Source: an uncultured Actinomycetes bacterium (GTDB lineage: Bacteria; Actinomycetota; Acidimicrobiia; IMCC26256; PALSA-555). Taken from it: 49,118 nt of DNA. The position numbers and the translations under genes were made by a program. The notes beneath the pieces are model-generated. The model worked only from the letters and a program-made list of their open reading frames with translations, did not search any database and was not told the origin of the DNA. Shown piece after piece: positions 33,077 to 41,322 of the stretch. The DNA lies in assembly GCA_903899845.1 (NCBI GenBank), contig CAIUKV010000130.1:1-49118 (forward strand), in the 5' to 3' direction. Each line of letters begins with the position of its first letter. Within the stretch, counting starts at the first letter, position 1.

Positions 33077-33859
33077 GTGGGTCGCCTCGACGGCAAGGTC
33101 GCCCTGGTCACGGGCGCGGCCCGGGGCCAGGGTGCCGCGGAGGCGCGACTGTTCGCCCGGGAGGGCGCCCGGGTGCTGCTCGGCGACGTGCTCGACGACG
33201 AGGGTCGGGCGGTGGCCGAGGCGATCGGGCCGGCGGCGGTCTACCGCCACCTCGACGTCTCCGTCGACGCCGACTGGGAGGCCGCGGTCGCCGACGTGCG
33301 GGAGCGGTGGGGGGCGCTGCACGTGCTCGTCAGCAACGCGGCGACCTTCACCCGGGTCCAGCGCATCGCCGACACCCCGGCGGCCGAGTACGAGCGGGTG
33401 ATCGCGATCAACCAGGTCGGGACCTACCGGGCCCTGCACCACTGCATCCCGCTGATCCGGGCGAGCGGCGGGGGCGCGATCACGCTGGTCTCGTCGGTCA
33501 ACGGCCTGGTCGGGTCGGCGGGCTCGGCCGCGTACACGTCGGGCAAGTTCGCCGTGCGGGGCCTGGCCAAGGTCGCCGCGCTCGAGCTGGGGCGTGACGG
33601 GATCCGGGTGAACTCGCTGCACCCCGGCGCCATCGACACCTACATGATCTCGCCCGAGGCCTTCGGGGGCGCCGACGTCCGCCCCCGGCTCGGCGAGGGC
33701 GTGCCCCTCGGCCGGGTCGGCACCCCCGAGGAGGTCGCCGAGCTGGTCGCGTGGCTGTCGTCGGACGCGGCCTCCTACTGCACCGGGGCCGAGTTCGTGA
33801 TCGACGGCGGGATGACCGCAGGGCCGTTCCGGTCGGCGGCGACGGGCGAGGCGGGATGA
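33077..33859 (+). CDS. SDR-family oxidoreductase (3-alpha/20-beta-HSD-like)
   Basis: 260 residues. TGAARGQG near residues 12-19, VSNAA, LVSSVNG, catalytic YTSGK, and FVIDGGMTAG at the end. The TGAARGQG version and RLDGKVALVTG start are common in hydroxysteroid and carveol-type dehydrogenases; the substrate remains a guess. The GTG at 33077 begins five bases after the amidohydrolase stop, and the ATGA at its end starts the MFS gene. Confidence 0.86.
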   Translation: MGRLDGKVALVTGAARGQGAAEARLFAREGARVLLGDVLDDEGRAVAEAIGPAAVYRHLDVSVDADWEAAVADVRERWGALHVLVSNAATFTRVQRIADTPAAEYERVIAINQVGTYRALHHCIPLIRASGGGAITLVSSVNGLVGSAGSAAYTSGKFAVRGLAKVAALELGRDGIRVNSLHPGAIDTYMISPEAFGGADVRPRLGEGVPLGRVGTPEEVAELVAWLSSDAASYCTGAEFVIDGGMTAGPFRSAATGEAG

Positions 33860-35130
33860 GCGACGCCGAGCGCCGCTCGGGCACCTCCTTCCGCGTCCTG
33901 CGCCGCCGGGACTTCGCCGTCTTCTGGAGCGCCGCCCTCGTGTCGAACACGGGGAGCTGGATGCAGACGATCGCGGTGCCGTTCGTCGTCTACCAGATGA
34001 CCCGGTCCACCGCCTGGCTCGGCTTCGCCGCGTTCATGAACTTCATCCCGGCGATGATCGCCGGGCCCTTCGGCGGCTCCTACGCCGACCGCCACTCGCG
34101 CAAGCGCATCCTGCTCGTCACCCAGACCGTGATGATGATCTCGGCGTTCACGCTGTGGGCGACCTGGGTGACCGGCGTCGCCACCCCGGGGTTGATCGTC
34201 GCGATCGTCTTCTTCTCGGGCTTCGTCGCCGGCATCAACATCACGACCTGGCAGGCGTTCGTCACCCAGCTGGTGGAGCCCGCCGAGCTGGTCGACGCGG
34301 TCCGGCTCAACTCGATGCAGTTCATGGGCGCGCGCGCCTTCGGTCCGGCCATCGCCGGCATCGTCCTCCAGGCGGCCGGTGCCTCGACCGCGTTCTTCCT
34401 GAACGCAGCATCCTTCGTCCTCGTGCTCGCCGCCCTGGCCTTCGTCCACCCCCGCAGCCAGCTGTTCTCCGACACCGGCGGGAGCGTGCTCGGACATCTG
34501 CGTGACGGGTGGCGGCTGGTGCGGAGCCGGACCTCGTTGTTCCTGCCGATCCTGATGATCGGGGTGGTGTCGCTGCTCGGCACCTCGGTCATCCAGCTCG
34601 CGCCGGCGATCGCCAAGGAGATGTTCTCGGTCGGACGGGGCGCCTACGGCCTCCTGGTCGCGGCCTTCGGGATCGGCGCGGTGACCGGCTCGGTGCTGGT
34701 CGCCACCATCGCCGACCGCATGCTCCGGTCGCTCGTGGCGAACATCGGGATCGTGGGACTCTCGCTCGGGGTCGTGGCCCTCGGGCTCGCCCCCGCGTAC
34801 GGCGTCGGGGTGGCGGCCATGTTCGTCATGGGGCTGGCGTACCTGCTTCTCGCGACGTCGCTCAACACGGGGGTCCAGGCCCGGGTGGAGGACGAGTACC
34901 GGGCCCGGGTCATGGCCATCTACCTGTCGTCGCTCCTGCTCGGAGTGCCGCTCGGGTCCCTCGTGCAGGGGAAGCTCGCCGAATGGGTCGACCTCCGAGC
35001 GGTGATCGTGGGGTCGGGGGTGGCGCTGCTCGGGTTCGCGGCGTACACCTGGCTTCGCCACGCCCGGCTCCGGCCCCTCGACGAGTCCCTGATCGGACCG
35101 GCGCCCACCGCGGTGCCGCCGGTCGGGTGA
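33856..35130 (+). CDS. MFS transporter (MFS_3/EntS-like)
   Basis: 424 residues with about 11-12 hydrophobic segments. The N-terminal FRVLRRRDFAVFWSAALVSNTGSWMQTIAVPFVVYQMT is the hallmark of the MFS_3 group, which includes the enterobactin exporter EntS; the loop DRHSRKRILLVTQ is the MFS motif A equivalent. Probably an exporter or importer of a hydrophobic metabolite; the direction and substrate are unknown. It overlaps the SDR gene (ATGA), so the transporter may handle the substrate or product of that operon. It ends 12 bp from the convergent CoA-transferase gene. Confidence 0.87.
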   Translation: MSDAERRSGTSFRVLRRRDFAVFWSAALVSNTGSWMQTIAVPFVVYQMTRSTAWLGFAAFMNFIPAMIAGPFGGSYADRHSRKRILLVTQTVMMISAFTLWATWVTGVATPGLIVAIVFFSGFVAGINITTWQAFVTQLVEPAELVDAVRLNSMQFMGARAFGPAIAGIVLQAAGASTAFFLNAASFVLVLAALAFVHPRSQLFSDTGGSVLGHLRDGWRLVRSRTSLFLPILMIGVVSLLGTSVIQLAPAIAKEMFSVGRGAYGLLVAAFGIGAVTGSVLVATIADRMLRSLVANIGIVGLSLGVVALGLAPAYGVGVAAMFVMGLAYLLLATSLNTGVQARVEDEYRARVMAIYLSSLLLGVPLGSLVQGKLAEWVDLRAVIVGSGVALLGFAAYTWLRHARLRPLDESLIGPAPTAVPPVG

Positions 35131-35142
35131 CGGCGGGGCCGA

Positions 35143-36360
35143 TCAGGTGATGGTCCCGGCCACCTTGTGCTCGACCAGCTCGTCCCAGGTGTAGCCGAGG
35201 TCGAGCAGCACCTCGTCGGTGTGCTCGCCGTGCTCGGGGGCGGGCCGGAGCGAGTGGGCCTGCCCGTCGAACTGGGCGGGCGCGCCCACGAGGTCGAACG
35301 AATGGCCGGCCTGGTCGGTGACCACCTGCACGTAGCCGTTGGCCACGACCTGGGGGTCGCGCCGGAGCTCGGGCGCCCGCTGGACCGGTGCCCACGCCCC
35401 GGCCAGGGTCGCGAACGTGGCCCGCCACTCGTCGAGCGTGCGGGAGGCGAACACGGCGCTGAGCTCGGCCACGCAGGCCTCGCCGTGCTCGGCCCGGACC
35501 GCGGCGTTGGCGAAGCGGGGGTCGTCGATCAGGTCGGGACGGCCGAGGTGGGTGCAGAGGTCGGGCCAGAAGCGGTCCGCCTGCATCATGTTGAGGAAGA
35601 CGAAGCGGCCGTCCCGGGTGGGGTAGTTGCCGACGAGGGGGTTCCCGCCCCGTCCACCCGCGAACCGGATGACGTCGTCGGTGCCGAGGGCCCCGGTCAT
35701 CGCGATGTCGGCCTGGAGCTGCCACATGCCGGTGTTCAGCAGGGAGATGTCGACCACCCGGGCCACCCCCGTGCGCTCGCGCTCGAACAGCGCCGCGGCG
35801 ATGCCCCCGGCGATGGCGAGGCCGCCCATGACGTCGCCGATGGCGGGCCGGGCGCCGAGGGGATCGGTGAGCTCGGCGGGCCGGAGGGTGTCGGCCATGC
35901 CGGCCCGAGCCCAGTACGCGGTGCCGTCGAACGCCGGGCGGTCCGCCTCCGGTCCGTGGGCGCCCTGGCCGTGGCCGCGGACGTAGACGATCGCGGGGTT
36001 GTCGGCCCGGATGTCGTCGACGTCGATGCGGAGCCGGGTCCGGACCGAGGGGAGCATGTTGGTCAGGAAGACGTCGGCCGAGGCGACGAGGCGACGCAGG
36101 ATCTCACGCCCCGGCTCCGACGCGAGGTCGAGGCCGACGCTGCGCTTGCCCCGGTTGGGCACCTGCATCATGAAGTCGCCGGCCGACGCGCCTCCGGGCA
36201 TCACCCCGAGGGCGGCGAGGCCCCGCTGCGGGTCGCCGGTGACCGGGTGCTCGATCTTGATGACGTCGGCGCCCCAGTCGGCGAGCACCGCGCCGGCGGC
36301 GGGGACGAACGTCCACGACGCCACCTCGATCACCCGGATCCCGCGCATCGTGTCGGTCAT
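35143..36360 (-). CDS. CaiB/BaiF (class III) CoA-transferase
   Basis: 405 residues. N-terminal MRGIRVIEVASWTFVPAAGAVLADWGADVIKIEHP and the expected catalytic Asp in AIGDVMGGLAIAGG. Closest in this window to the protein at 7792. It may activate an acid as its CoA ester or epimerise a methyl-branched acyl-CoA. The ATG overlaps the stop of the upstream SDR by four bases (ATGA), last gene of the alcohol dehydrogenase-SDR-transferase operon. Confidence 0.88.
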   Translation of the reverse strand: MTDTMRGIRVIEVASWTFVPAAGAVLADWGADVIKIEHPVTGDPQRGLAALGVMPGGASAGDFMMQVPNRGKRSVGLDLASEPGREILRRLVASADVFLTNMLPSVRTRLRIDVDDIRADNPAIVYVRGHGQGAHGPEADRPAFDGTAYWARAGMADTLRPAELTDPLGARPAIGDVMGGLAIAGGIAAALFERERTGVARVVDISLLNTGMWQLQADIAMTGALGTDDVIRFAGGRGGNPLVGNYPTRDGRFVFLNMMQADRFWPDLCTHLGRPDLIDDPRFANAAVRAEHGEACVAELSAVFASRTLDEWRATFATLAGAWAPVQRAPELRRDPQVVANGYVQVVTDQAGHSFDLVGAPAQFDGQAHSLRPAPEHGEHTDEVLLDLGYTWDELVEHKVAGTIT

Positions 36361-37163
36361 GTCGTCCCTCCGGTCCGGGTGTACCACGCCGCCATCATCG
36401 CGATCGTCGGCACCAGGTCGTTGGCCCGCCGCCGGGCGAGGTCGCCGGCGGAGCGGGGCATGTACTGCTCGAACTCGTCGGCCTCGACCTGGCGCCGCAC
36501 GGCCCGGGCCAGGACCGGCGCCGGGATCACCTCGCCGCTGGTGGCCGTGTCGGCCACCGCGTCGTCGGCGTCGACGCCGGGCTCGAGCCCGATCAGGGCC
36601 GGGTAGACGAGGTGGAAGCGCACGCCGGTCGACCACAGCTCGGTGGCGGTCGCCTCGAACCATGCCGACAATGCGGCCTTCGTCGCCGAGTAGGCCGACT
36701 CGCCCGGCGACGACATGTGCTTGGCCATCGACGAGACCACCACCACCCGGCCCTCGTCGCGCGCCAGCATGTCCGGGAGCAGGGCCCGGGTGAGGCGGAC
36801 CGGCGACAGGTAGTTGCAGCGCATCATGTACTCGAGGTCGGCCCAGGGCGTCTCGAGCGCGCCGGCGTGGTAGTTCGACCGGGCGGCGTTGTTCACCAGC
36901 ACGTCGACGGCGCCGAGCTCGGCCACCGCCCGCTCGGCGAGGGCGTCGACCGCGTCGAGGTCGGCGAGGTCGACGGTCCAGGCCGCCGAGCCGGGAGAGT
37001 GGGACCGCACCTCGGCCAGCACCGCGTCGAGCAGCTCGGTCCGGCGGGCGCACAGCCCGAGGACCGCGCCGGCCCGGGCCAGCTCGACCGCGAGGGCCGC
37101 GCCGATCCCCGACGACGCCCCGGTCAGCAGCACCCGCCGACCGGCCCAGTCGAAGGTGGCCAT
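36357..37163 (-). CDS. SDR-family oxidoreductase
   Basis: 268 residues. TGASSGIG near residues 14-21, VNNAARSNYHAG, VVSSMAKH and catalytic YSATK. The TGASSGIG-type start and the C-terminal ending without DGG match SDRs that act on acyl or sterol-like lipids. ATG 37163 shares one base with the stop of the alcohol dehydrogenase gene. It is clearly similar to the SDRs at 38757 and 39570 across the divergent gap. Confidence 0.86.
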   Translation of the reverse strand: MATFDWAGRRVLLTGASSGIGAALAVELARAGAVLGLCARRTELLDAVLAEVRSHSPGSAAWTVDLADLDAVDALAERAVAELGAVDVLVNNAARSNYHAGALETPWADLEYMMRCNYLSPVRLTRALLPDMLARDEGRVVVVSSMAKHMSSPGESAYSATKAALSAWFEATATELWSTGVRFHLVYPALIGLEPGVDADDAVADTATSGEVIPAPVLARAVRRQVEADEFEQYMPRSAGDLARRRANDLVPTIAMMAAWYTRTGGTT

Positions 37164-38410
37164 CAGCGGGTGCGTTGGTCGAAGGCGACCTTGATCGCGC
37201 CGGTCTCGCCCTGGGTGGCCAGCGTGGTGAAGGCGGCCCGCCAGTCCTCGAGCGCGAAGGTGTGGGTGAGCATGGGGCGCAGGTCGATCCGGCCGGCCTC
37301 GGCGAGGTCGAGGTAGTGCTGGATGCCGTGCTTGCGCACGCCGTCGACCTCCTCCATCCCGAAGGCGTTCGACCCCACCCAGGCGAGCTCCTTGAAGTAG
37401 AGCGGGGTCCACTCCCAGGCCATCGGGCTGTGCACGCCCGCCTTCACGATGGTGCCCCGGGCCCGCAGCACGCGGGCGGCGACCTCGAGGGTCTCCTTGC
37501 GGGTGATCGTGTCGTAGACGACGTCGACGAACCCGGGGAAGGCCATCGGCATCTCGTTGTCGCCCCGCAGCACCCCGCCCGACCACTCGGCGATCTCCTC
37601 GATGAGCTGCCGGGCGGGCTCGTGGGCGAAGACCCGGTGGGCGCCGAACGCCCGGGCCAGGTCGGCCTGGGCCCCGAACCGGGCGACCACGCCGACCTCG
37701 ACGTCGGGGTAGAGCGTGCGCAGGATCGCGGTGGCGCAGCTGCCGAGCGCCCCGGCGCCGTAGACGAGGACCTTGCTGCCCGGGGCGGGTGCGTGGCGGG
37801 TCACCGAGTGCAGCGACACCGCGAACGGGTCGGCGAACACCGCCAGCTCGTCGGGCATGGAGTCGGGCACCCGGAACAGCATCGAGTCGTGGGCGACCAT
37901 CGTGGGGGCGTAGCCGCCGGGCAGGTCGCGCGACGTGCCGATGTGGATGCCGGGGGCGAGGGTGCCGTCGGTGAAGTGCCAGCACAGGCTCAGGTCGCCG
38001 ACCTCGCAGGCCGGGCACACGGGGGAGAAGCCCCGGGGGGCGCACGAGAGCCACGGGTTGAGCACCACCCGGTCGCCCACGGCCAGGCCGCGGGCCTCGG
38101 GCCCGAGCTCGACCACGTCGGCCACCACCTCGTGGCCGAGCACCTGCGGGAACGACGAGAAGTCGATCATGGGGTTGGTGGGCATCCCCGGGACCTGGCC
38201 CGAGCCCCAGTCCATGAAGACCTGCTTGGCGTCGGAGCCGCAGATGCCGGTCAGGCGGGGCGCGATGCGCACCCAGTCGGGACGCGGGAGCGCGGGCTCC
38301 TCCACGTCGACCAGGCCCATGGGGGTGCGGGCCAGCCCGTCGAGCAGCGGGTTCCCGGTGGTCGGGGCGTCGGTGGACTCGGGGGGGACGCCGAAGACGA
38401 GCGCGCGCAT
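37163..38410 (-). CDS. Zinc-dependent alcohol dehydrogenase (MDR)
   Basis: 415 residues. Catalytic zinc ligands in TGICGSD and LGHEV, a structural zinc loop (CAPRGFSPVCPACEVGDLSLC, four Cys with longer spacing than usual), and a Rossmann motif VYGAGALGSC. It oxidises an alcohol or reduces an aldehyde with NAD(P). The insertion between the first Cys and the rest of the zinc loop is larger than in typical horse-liver-type enzymes. The ATG at 38410 has AGGAG six bases before it and TACGAT about 36 bases before it. Confidence 0.87.
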   Translation of the reverse strand: MRALVFGVPPESTDAPTTGNPLLDGLARTPMGLVDVEEPALPRPDWVRIAPRLTGICGSDAKQVFMDWGSGQVPGMPTNPMIDFSSFPQVLGHEVVADVVELGPEARGLAVGDRVVLNPWLSCAPRGFSPVCPACEVGDLSLCWHFTDGTLAPGIHIGTSRDLPGGYAPTMVAHDSMLFRVPDSMPDELAVFADPFAVSLHSVTRHAPAPGSKVLVYGAGALGSCATAILRTLYPDVEVGVVARFGAQADLARAFGAHRVFAHEPARQLIEEIAEWSGGVLRGDNEMPMAFPGFVDVVYDTITRKETLEVAARVLRARGTIVKAGVHSPMAWEWTPLYFKELAWVGSNAFGMEEVDGVRKHGIQHYLDLAEAGRIDLRPMLTHTFALEDWRAAFTTLATQGETGAIKVAFDQRTR

Positions 38411-38446
38411 GGGGACTCCTGCACCGGTGCGGACGGGGACCGCCGC

Positions 38447-38452
38447 ATCGTA
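38447..38452 (-). promoter_or_regulatory. -10 element TACGAT before ADH operon
   Basis: Minus-strand TACGAT with a predicted start near 38440 gives a leader of about 30 bases carrying AGGAG. It would drive the alcohol dehydrogenase-SDR-CoA-transferase operon. Confidence 0.45.
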
Positions 38453-38478
38453 TCCAGGCGCTGCGTCGCGCGCCGGGC

Positions 38479-38506
38479 CCGTCGGCGCGCCCGCGCGGGC
38501 CGACGG
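38479..38506 (-). terminator. GC-rich hairpin after small peptide gene
   Basis: CCGTCGG-CGCG, a short loop, then CGCG-GG-CCGACGG: an 11-pair stem with a two-base bulge. On the minus strand it begins five bases after the stop codon of the 43-residue peptide, and it precedes the ADH promoter. No T-tract. Confidence 0.5.
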
Positions 38507-38510
38507 TGGA

Positions 38511-38642
38511 TCAGGCGGGACCGGGCGTGGAGCTGCCGATCAGCTCCGCGACCACGGGGACCCGGGTCGCGACGGCCGGCGCGGTGTAGGTCGGGACGCC
38601 GGTGCTGGAGATGCCGGTGGTGGGGAAAGGCGAGTCGGTCAT
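38511..38642 (-). CDS. Small 43-residue protein, leaderless, unknown function
   Basis: An ORF of 43 codons beginning MTDSPFPTTGISST and ending VVAELIGSSTPGPA, rich in Thr, Pro, Val and Ser, without Cys or a membrane segment. The track gives a longer version (71 residues), but TACGCT is exactly six bases before ATG 38642, the same layout as at 11925 and 22107. Nearly all codons end in G or C. A strong hairpin follows the stop by five bases. These three facts argue for a real, single-gene transcript. I recognise no family; it could be a structural, regulatory or precursor peptide, and no modification enzyme is next to it. Confidence 0.55.
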   Translation of the reverse strand: MTDSPFPTTGISSTGVPTYTAPAVATRVPVVAELIGSSTPGPA

Positions 38643-38648
38643 GTCCGC

Positions 38649-38654
38649 AGCGTA
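38649..38654 (-). promoter_or_regulatory. -10 element TACGCT, leaderless start of small peptide
   Basis: Minus strand: TACGCT, GCGGAC, ATG 38642. It is identical in hexamer and spacing to the SDR promoter at 11932-11937. Confidence 0.55.
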
Positions 38655-38701
38655 CCAGGGCGACGGCCCGCGCGGGGGCGACCCGTCGTGGACGGGTGCC
38701 C

Positions 38702-38707
38702 TACGCT
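38702..38707 (+). promoter_or_regulatory. -10 element TACGCT before SDR-SDR-ureohydrolase operon
   Basis: TACGCT with a predicted start near 38714 gives a leader of about 43 bases with GAGAGGGTGG before ATG 38757. Confidence 0.45.
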
Positions 38708-38756
38708 GCGGGGGGAGCAGGCGCACCGGGCGCCCGCGTCGACGAGAGGGTGGCCG

Positions 38757-39554
38757 ATGGCACCGGGATTCGAGCCGGCGGGATCACGGGTCCTGCTCAC
38801 GGGGGCGTCGTCGGGGATCGGGGCGGCCCTGGCCGTGCGCCTCGCTGCGGAGGGCGCGGTGCTCGGCCTGGTGGGGCGGGACGAGGCCCGGCTCGCCGAC
38901 ACGCTGGCCCGCTGCCGGGAGCACTCGCCCGGGTCGCGGATGTGGCCGGTGGACCTCGCCGACCCCGGGAAGGTCGACGTGCTCGCGGCGACCGCGATCG
39001 CCGAGCTCGGCGGGGTGGACGTCCTGATCAACAACGCGGGCATCCCCAAGCACCGTCACGTCACGGCCCTCGACCCCGAGACCGTCGACCGGGTGATGCT
39101 GGTGAACTACAACGCCCCGGTCCGGCTCACGCTGCGGCTCCTCCCGCACATGGTCGAGCGGGGATCGGGCCGGGTGGTCATGGTGTCGTCGGTGGCGGCC
39201 ACGCTGTCGTCGCCGGGGGAGGGGGCCTACGACGCGTCGAAGGCCGCGCTGTCGGTCTTCGCCGAGGCGATGGCCATCGACGTGTGGGACCTCGGCGTCC
39301 GGGTCAACATCGTGTACCCGGGAGTGGTCGACACCCCGCTGTTCTCGGTGCCCGACAACGACCCGCTCTCGCCCGAGATCGAGAAGATCCCGGTGGACGA
39401 GTTCGTCGACGGCATGATGGCGGCGCTGTACGAGGACCGCCTCCAGGTCTACGTGCCGGCCTGGTTCGAGGACGTCGCCACGCGCAAGGCCCAGGACGTG
39501 GGGGCGTTCCTCGAGGGCTCGGTGCGCTGGATCCGCCAGCAGGCCCAGGCCTGA
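38757..39554 (+). CDS. SDR-family oxidoreductase
   Basis: 265 residues. TGASSGIG near residues 15-22, INNAG, MVSSVAATLSSPGE and catalytic YDASK. Very similar in motif order to the proteins at 36357 and 39570, so local gene duplication is likely. ATG 38757 follows GAGAGGGTGG. First gene of a three-gene operon. Substrate unknown. Confidence 0.86.
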   Translation: MAPGFEPAGSRVLLTGASSGIGAALAVRLAAEGAVLGLVGRDEARLADTLARCREHSPGSRMWPVDLADPGKVDVLAATAIAELGGVDVLINNAGIPKHRHVTALDPETVDRVMLVNYNAPVRLTLRLLPHMVERGSGRVVMVSSVAATLSSPGEGAYDASKAALSVFAEAMAIDVWDLGVRVNIVYPGVVDTPLFSVPDNDPLSPEIEKIPVDEFVDGMMAALYEDRLQVYVPAWFEDVATRKAQDVGAFLEGSVRWIRQQAQA

Positions 39555-39569
39555 GCGGGGGACGGGACC

Positions 39570-40331
39570 GTGGGTCGGACCGTCCTGATCACGGGCGCGT
39601 CGTCGGGTATCGGGGCCGCGCTCGCCCGGCACCTGGCGGCGGCCGGCGACACCGTCGGGCTCGTCGCCCGGCGCGAGGGGCGCCTGGCCGAGGTGCTGGC
39701 CGACTGCACCCCCCATGCGCCCGACTCGGCCATGTGGGTGGCCGACGTGGGCGAGGCCGACGCGGCCGAGCGGGTGGTCGCAGCGGCGTGGGAGCGGTGG
39801 GACGGCATCGACGTGCTGGTGAACAACGCCGCGATCCCGGGCGTGCGCCCGGTCACCCGGGTGACCGCGGCCGAGGTGGAGCGGGTGATGGACGTGAACT
39901 TCCACGCGCCGGTGCGCTTCGCCCTCGCCGTCCTGCCCCGGATGCTGGAGCAGGGCTCGGGCACGATCATGAACGTGTCGAGCCTCGGCGGTCGACTCGG
40001 TATCCCGCGGGAGTCGGCGTACTGCGCGAGCAAGTTCGCGCTGTGCGGGTGGACCGAGGCGGTCGCGCTCGACCTGTGGCACTCGCCGGTCCGGGTCAAG
40101 CTGGTGATCCCCGGAGCGGTCGACACCGAGATCTGGGACAAGCCCGACGAGGAGGGCGCGGCCTACGACGGGCCGAAGGTGCCGGCCGAGGACGTCGCCG
40201 CGGCGATGGCCGCCGCGCTCGACGACGACGGGGTCGAGTACTACATCCCGGACATGAAGGGGGTCGCGGTGTTCAAGACCCAGGACATCGGCACCTACAT
40301 GCAGGGCTCGATGGATCTCATGGGGAGCTGA
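39570..40331 (+). CDS. SDR-family oxidoreductase
   Basis: 253 residues. TGASSGIG near residues 8-15, VNNAAIPGVRP, NVSSLGG and catalytic YCASK. It starts at GTG 39570, 15 bp after the upstream SDR, and is followed by the ureohydrolase gene after 5 bp. Neighbouring paralogues suggest two steps, or two stereo-isomers, of one pathway; this is inference. Confidence 0.85.
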   Translation: MGRTVLITGASSGIGAALARHLAAAGDTVGLVARREGRLAEVLADCTPHAPDSAMWVADVGEADAAERVVAAAWERWDGIDVLVNNAAIPGVRPVTRVTAAEVERVMDVNFHAPVRFALAVLPRMLEQGSGTIMNVSSLGGRLGIPRESAYCASKFALCGWTEAVALDLWHSPVRVKLVIPGAVDTEIWDKPDEEGAAYDGPKVPAEDVAAAMAAALDDDGVEYYIPDMKGVAVFKTQDIGTYMQGSMDLMGS

Positions 40332-40336
40332 CGACG

Positions 40337-41299
40337 GTGACCGCCCACGACCCCGATCCGACCGGCGCGGCGTCGTCGCCCTACGCGGGGCTCATCACGT
40401 TCGCCCGGCGCCAGGCGACCCGCGACCTCGCGGAGGCCGACATCGCGGTGGTGGGGATCCCGTTCGACGGGGGCACCACCCACCGACCCGGCGCCCGGTT
40501 CGGACCCCGGGCGATCCGCGAGCAGTCGCTGTTCGTCGGCCAGTACCCGTGGGGCCACTGGCCGTGGTGTGAGGCGACCGACGAGCGCCCGGCGGTCAAC
40601 CTCTGGGAGACGGCCCGGATCGTCGACTGGGGCGACGTCCCGATGACCGTGTTCTGGCCGGGCTACCCCGACCGCATGGTGGCCGAGGTGCGCCGGACCG
40701 TCGCCGAGATCCTGGCCACCGACACGATGGTCCTCGCGCTCGGTGGCGACCACATGGTGTCGTACCCCGTGCTCGCGGCCACGGCCGAGCGCCACGGTCC
40801 GCTGTCGCTGGTCCACTTCGACGCGCACTGCGACACCTGGGACATGGGTGACGACCTCAACCACGGGACCATGTTCCGGCTCGCGGTCCGGGACGGGTTC
40901 GTCGATCCGAGCCGCTCCATCCAGGTCGGCATGCGCACGCCCAACCCCGACGGCGTCGGGTTCACCGTGGTGGACGCCGACACGCTGCTCGACCGGCCCC
41001 TGCGCGACACGATCGACCAGATCCGGGCGACGGTCGGCGACCACCCGGTCTACGTCTCGGTCGACATCGACTTCCTCGACCCGGCATCGGCGCCCGGCAC
41101 CGGCACGCCGGTGGTGGGGGGTCCGACGGCCCGCCAGGCCCGCCAGCTCCTGTACGGGCTCGCGGGGCTGCGGGTGGTGGGGGCCGACCACGTGGAGGTG
41201 GCGCCCCACCTCGACGGACCGGGCGACCCGACCGCGATCACCGCGGCCACGCTCGCGCTCGACCTCGCCCACCTGCTCGCGCTCGCGCCCCGGTCCTGA
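40337..41299 (+). CDS. Agmatinase/arginase-family ureohydrolase
   Basis: 320 residues. All metal-binding motifs of the ureohydrolase fold are present: LGGDHMVSYP (His), HFDAHCDTW (Asp, His, Asp) and SVDIDFLDP (two Asp), so a dinuclear manganese site is expected. The enzyme would hydrolyse a guanidino compound to urea and an amine; whether agmatine, guanidinobutyrate or another substrate cannot be told. GTG 40337 is used; the track's 1374-residue ORF is a read-through from opposite-strand genes. It is an odd companion for two SDRs. Confidence 0.85.
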   Translation: MTAHDPDPTGAASSPYAGLITFARRQATRDLAEADIAVVGIPFDGGTTHRPGARFGPRAIREQSLFVGQYPWGHWPWCEATDERPAVNLWETARIVDWGDVPMTVFWPGYPDRMVAEVRRTVAEILATDTMVLALGGDHMVSYPVLAATAERHGPLSLVHFDAHCDTWDMGDDLNHGTMFRLAVRDGFVDPSRSIQVGMRTPNPDGVGFTVVDADTLLDRPLRDTIDQIRATVGDHPVYVSVDIDFLDPASAPGTGTPVVGGPTARQARQLLYGLAGLRVVGADHVEVAPHLDGPGDPTAITAATLALDLAHLLALAPRS

Positions 41300-41322
41300 G
41301 GCGGGGCGCGCTCCTCGCCGGG

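Noticed and set aside
37175-41299. 1374-residue plus-strand ORF
   Set aside because: Only its 3' end (40337-41299, ureohydrolase) is coding. The rest reads antisense through the alcohol dehydrogenase gene and out of frame through SDR genes, with the Gly/Arg-rich composition of GC-rich shadow frames.
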